Under the pieces are notes generated by a model. It saw only the letters and a program-made list of their open reading frames with translations, was not told the DNA's origin and did not search any database. Below, piece after piece: positions 5,938 through 7,754 of a stretch of 7,754 nucleotides of DNA. This DNA is from Candidatus Hodarchaeota archaeon (lineage in GTDB: Archaea > Asgardarchaeota > Heimdallarchaeia > Hodarchaeales > Hodarchaeaceae), in assembly GCA_016840305.1 (NCBI GenBank), contig JAEOSP010000165.1, positions 1 to 7,754 on the forward strand, given 5' to 3'. Numbering within the stretch: the stretch's first letter is position 1; each line of letters opens with the position of its first letter. Position numbers and translations under genes: made by a program.

Positions 5938-6130
5938 AATAGCAAGGGAGATTATTTAAGGTTATAACAGAGACAGGTCAGTGAATATGAGATAAGAACC
6001 TTTGTCGGACAAAAATGAACATGTAGGATTGTCTTTGTTTGGATAATATTCCTCGATTTCGAACTCTAAAATATCAGTATAGAATTTAATCGACTTTTTT
6101 ATGTTATTTGTATAAATCATAGGTTCTAGT

Positions 6131-6164
6131 TTCATTCATTTCACATCTCCTCTATATGAATGAA
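6131..6164 (-). promoter_or_regulatory. Inverted repeat enclosing the ribosome-binding site of the VOC gene
   Basis: TTCATTCAT (6131-6139) is perfectly complementary to ATGAATGAA (6156-6164) with a 16-base spacer. In the leftward mRNA the start codon (6135-6133) is in the stem and GAGGAG is in the loop, so folding could hide the start. The same palindrome could instead be a DNA operator. The gene it serves is now broken. Confidence 0.4.
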
Positions 6165-6275
6165 TAAATTTCTTAGAGATTAACTAATTTAAGTTTTTAA
6201 TCTATGAAAGACAGATGAATCATTTATCAATTTTGTATCTACAGAATATGTTGTTTTATTACATATTTGTCCGAT

Positions 6276-7562
6276 CTACTGCTCTGGAGGAGTCTGCATT
6301 TGCTTCTTCATTCTATTCCAAATGTTGAGAATCACGAAACCTGCTCCAGTAACTATTATGATCATAAGTGATACAGGGATTAGTATATATTCAACAAATT
6401 CATTTTTTGGATATCGATTTTCAAGATCTTCACGTTCATAATATCCGAGCTTGTATTCTAAATCATCTTCTGATTCCCAGCTAATGTCTTTTGAAATATT
6501 ATAAGGAATATAATCGTAATCAAAAAGCAAATAAGTCATAAAAAGAAGTGAAAACATTAAAAGGAGAATTCCAGCAAGATTTACTGTTTTAAAAATACGG
6601 ATGAATGATGGTAAACCTGTAGCAACAGGAAGATCATGAGTTTTAAAAAAATGGGTAAATGCAGGGAATCCTACCGCTGCAAATACTACCATCAATCTTG
6701 CTGCATGAATACTTGAAAATCCAAATAAAAGACCAAGGCCAAAAACTCCACACAAATAAAATTCATAATTCTTACCTGAAAGATTATTACGCATACAGTC
6801 ACTAGAGAAAAAATAAACGAGTCCAAATCCGATAGAGATACCAATCCCCAAGGTGGAAAGATATATTCCTTCCTCATAGATCATTAAAGCTAACCAATAC
6901 TTACCGAGTAGAGGAACAGGGGCTAAAAAGAATAATATAATATCCCGTAAAATAGTTATTAGGATTAATAAAGAGGGAGGAACCAATAACAAAACATATC
7001 TGTTAAATTTTTTTAACACAAATCCCACAATCGGTATTAATGGAACCATAATTGCAGTTTTATGGATTGTCCATGCAAGTAACAAAAAAAAACCCGCTTT
7101 TTTGTATTGTTTATTATAATAGCTTTGAGTTGCTAAAAGAGAAACTGCAACAGATGACATTTGCCTTAAAGCAATTCCAATAATGCCAAATAATAAGAAG
7201 AACAATAATATTGTTCCGTCTTTTTCACTTTCTTCCAAATCTTGAATAAAGAAAAAAATAGATCCATACGTGATTAGAGCAAGCATCAACCAGAATACTC
7301 TTGGTTCTCCAATTTCATGTGTTAAATAATAAATGAATTCTGTTAGAGGTTCTATGGGAGTGAATTCAAAAACTGTTGCATTATTAATAATCACCAAATA
7401 TCTATTGAAGTCAGCACCAACTTGCCATGCGAGAGCAGTCACTAGCGCACAATAGATTAAAATTCCATATGTTAATAGTTTATTTTTAAATTTCAGGTTA
7501 GCTAATCCTACAAAAACTGGTAATAGGTACACAATAAAAGTTCCCAATATATCAAAAACCAT
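6276..7562 (-). CDS. EpsG-like multi-membrane protein (polysaccharide polymerase family)
   Basis: A 428-residue integral membrane protein with about 10-11 hydrophobic segments (roughly 5-22, 29-46, 89-107, 117-134, 153-175, 190-212, 237-253, 268-283, 287-305, 327-346, 392-414). It carries the marks of the EpsG family: VGADFNRY (48-55) then EPL (71-73), ALRQMSSVAVSLLA (131-144) and AWTIHKTAIMVPL (163-175), with HAARLMVV (286-293) further on. EpsG and Wzy-like relatives are thought to polymerise or process exopolysaccharide repeat units at the membrane. A charged stretch at about 347-389 (DDLEYKLGYYEREDLENRY) separates the last two membrane segments and is unusually acidic. No glycosyltransferase, flippase or chain-length gene is visible nearby, so the gene seems to stand alone here. 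The ATG at 7562 is chosen because the first helix begins at once and a TATA-like element lies about 25 bases upstream. Confidence 0.75.
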   Translation of the reverse strand: MVFDILGTFIVYLLPVFVGLANLKFKNKLLTYGILIYCALVTALAWQVGADFNRYLVIINNATVFEFTPIEPLTEFIYYLTHEIGEPRVFWLMLALITYGSIFFFIQDLEESEKDGTILLFFLLFGIIGIALRQMSSVAVSLLATQSYYNKQYKKAGFFLLLAWTIHKTAIMVPLIPIVGFVLKKFNRYVLLLVPPSLLILITILRDIILFFLAPVPLLGKYWLALMIYEEGIYLSTLGIGISIGFGLVYFFSSDCMRNNLSGKNYEFYLCGVFGLGLLFGFSSIHAARLMVVFAAVGFPAFTHFFKTHDLPVATGLPSFIRIFKTVNLAGILLLMFSLLFMTYLLFDYDYIPYNISKDISWESEDDLEYKLGYYEREDLENRYPKNEFVEYILIPVSLMIIIVTGAGFVILNIWNRMKKQMQTPPEQ

Positions 7563-7583
7563 TTTTCTAACCTATAAACAGCT

Positions 7584-7591
7584 ATTATAAT
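7584..7591 (-). promoter_or_regulatory. Candidate TATA-box for the EpsG-like gene
   Basis: ATTATAAT on the - strand is centred about 26 bases before the ATG at 7562. This predicts a start of transcription at or near the start codon, in keeping with the poor ribosome-binding site there (GGTTAGAAAA). The remaining DNA to 7754 is A/T-rich with no supported gene. Confidence 0.35.
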
Positions 7592-7754
7592 GTGTTAAAT
7601 TACATATCTTGTGTATTCATCAGAAATTCTGTACAATAAACCTAAGCTGAAAAATAATAGTATATATTAATATCAGTCCCTGCAAAGAATTCAACCTCTC
7701 CTCAAACGAATATAAAATAGAGTAGGAAATACATCAATAAAAATCAGAAAAATT

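Larger units (their letters stand above)
5651..5963 (-). mobile_element. Small non-autonomous insertion, IS200/IS605-like ends
   Basis: This stretch interrupts the VOC gene and holds no recognisable protein. Ends are set by rejoining the VOC frame and may be off by a few bases. It is clearly GC-richer (about 47-53% in two 60-base lines I counted) than the DNA around it. Read on the - strand, a hairpin lies about 26 bases inside the left end (5937-5921) and another lies at the right end (5673-5656), followed by GGGTTT. Internal stem-loops lie between. I see no long terminal inverted repeat and no obvious target duplication. Hairpins on the same strand, no duplication and a short T/A-rich left flank (TTAT) fit IS200/IS605 elements, which insert next to a short motif and can be moved in trans by TnpA. 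No TnpA or TnpB is coded here. Other readings, such as another kind of MITE or an intron, are not excluded. Confidence 0.5.
5394..6135 (-). pseudogene. VOC-family (glyoxalase/bleomycin-resistance fold) gene split by an insertion
   Basis: Two pieces on the - strand make one VOC protein. The N-terminal piece starts at ATG 6135 behind GAGGAG and reads MKLEPMIYTNNIKKSIKFY, then ends as LIFTDLSLL before a TAA at 5964-5962. The C-terminal piece, 5651 down to the TAG at 5396-5394, reads SIRIEIDRLGIGKTFPD and later HPRGFDGSGVQFYIYVPNV, WGDREFTFTDPDGYLISF. Together they give about 142 residues with the two beta-alpha-beta-beta-beta halves of this fold, a normal length, and they join in frame if about 313 bases (5651-5963) are removed. 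The C-terminal piece has no in-frame ATG, so the product is probably lost unless the insert is removed. Intact VOC proteins of this type are often annotated as glyoxalase-like or antibiotic-resistance-like; the real substrate is unknown. The coding remains have no other stops, so the disruption looks recent. Confidence 0.85.

Noticed and set aside
5651..5963. Group I or group II self-splicing intron
   Set aside because: I see no group II domain V-like hairpin. The UAGUCC and GACUA strings that could suggest group I P7 are in the wrong order. An exact covariance-model search would settle it.
5651..5963. tRNA or rRNA fragment within the GC-richer insert
   Set aside because: No T-arm (GGTTCGAAT-like), acceptor pairing or rRNA landmark could be found on either strand.
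6001..6013. Palindrome TTTGTCGGACAAA as an operator
   Set aside because: It is inside the VOC coding region (FLSDKG) and explained by codons; no partner site seen.
6692..6877. 61-codon open frame on the - strand
   Set aside because: Out-of-frame overlap within the EpsG-like gene; hydrophobic only because the real gene is.
7691..7753. Possible C-terminal tail of an upstream - strand gene (21 codons open from the window edge, ending TGA)
   Set aside because: Too short to tell from chance in A/T-rich DNA; hydrophobic then basic (ending RLRRG), but no recognisable motif.
1..7754. CRISPR array or tandem repeats
   Set aside because: No regularly spaced repeats of 20-40 bases were seen on reading both strands.

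Overview
The window is AT-rich DNA (protein genes look to be about one-third GC) carrying seven readable genes, one broken gene and one small insertion. It most resembles an archaeal chromosome. Candidate TATA-box-like A/T elements sit about 25 bases ahead of several starts, and two genes (the FAD dehydrogenase and the EpsG-like protein) seem to have almost no leader. One start has an exact AGGTGA ribosome-binding site, and several genes are followed by T-runs. A prodomain-less secreted subtilase beside MazG-like, COG2509 and ferritin-like genes would fit an uncultured, possibly Asgard-type, archaeon. That placement is an inference; no rRNA or tRNA is present to settle it.

Layout. 3-383 (+): C-terminal end of a D-serine dehydratase / D-threonine aldolase-like PLP enzyme, cut by the window edge. 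425-1888 (-): secreted S8 subtilisin-like protease, convergent with the first gene. 1889-2080: divergent control region with nested repeats. 2081-2404 (+): small MazG-like NTP pyrophosphohydrolase. 2508-3917 (+): COG2509-type FAD-dependent dehydrogenase. 3956-4654 (-): HAD phosphatase-like hydrolase, convergent with the dehydrogenase. 4767-5216 (-): ferritin-like/rubrerythrin-type diiron protein, followed by a perfect 10-bp stem-loop. 5394-6135 (-): VOC (glyoxalase/bleomycin-resistance fold) gene split by an insert of about 313 bases. 6276-7562 (-): EpsG-like multi-membrane protein. 7563-7754: its promoter, then nothing clear.

The most notable item is the insert at about 5651-5963. It divides the VOC gene cleanly: the two halves rejoin in frame with little or nothing lost. 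It is GC-richer than its surroundings and encodes no recognisable protein. It has a subterminal hairpin near each end, in the arrangement of IS200/IS605-family ends, and further internal stem-loops. I read it as a small non-autonomous element mobilised in trans, possibly retaining an omega-RNA-like segment. That last part is a hypothesis.

The genes do not form one pathway. They are mostly single housekeeping or accessory genes (nucleotide-pool cleaning, redox, iron/oxidant handling, secreted proteolysis, surface polysaccharide) with frequent strand switches. I see no CRISPR array, tRNA, rRNA or multi-gene defence system.
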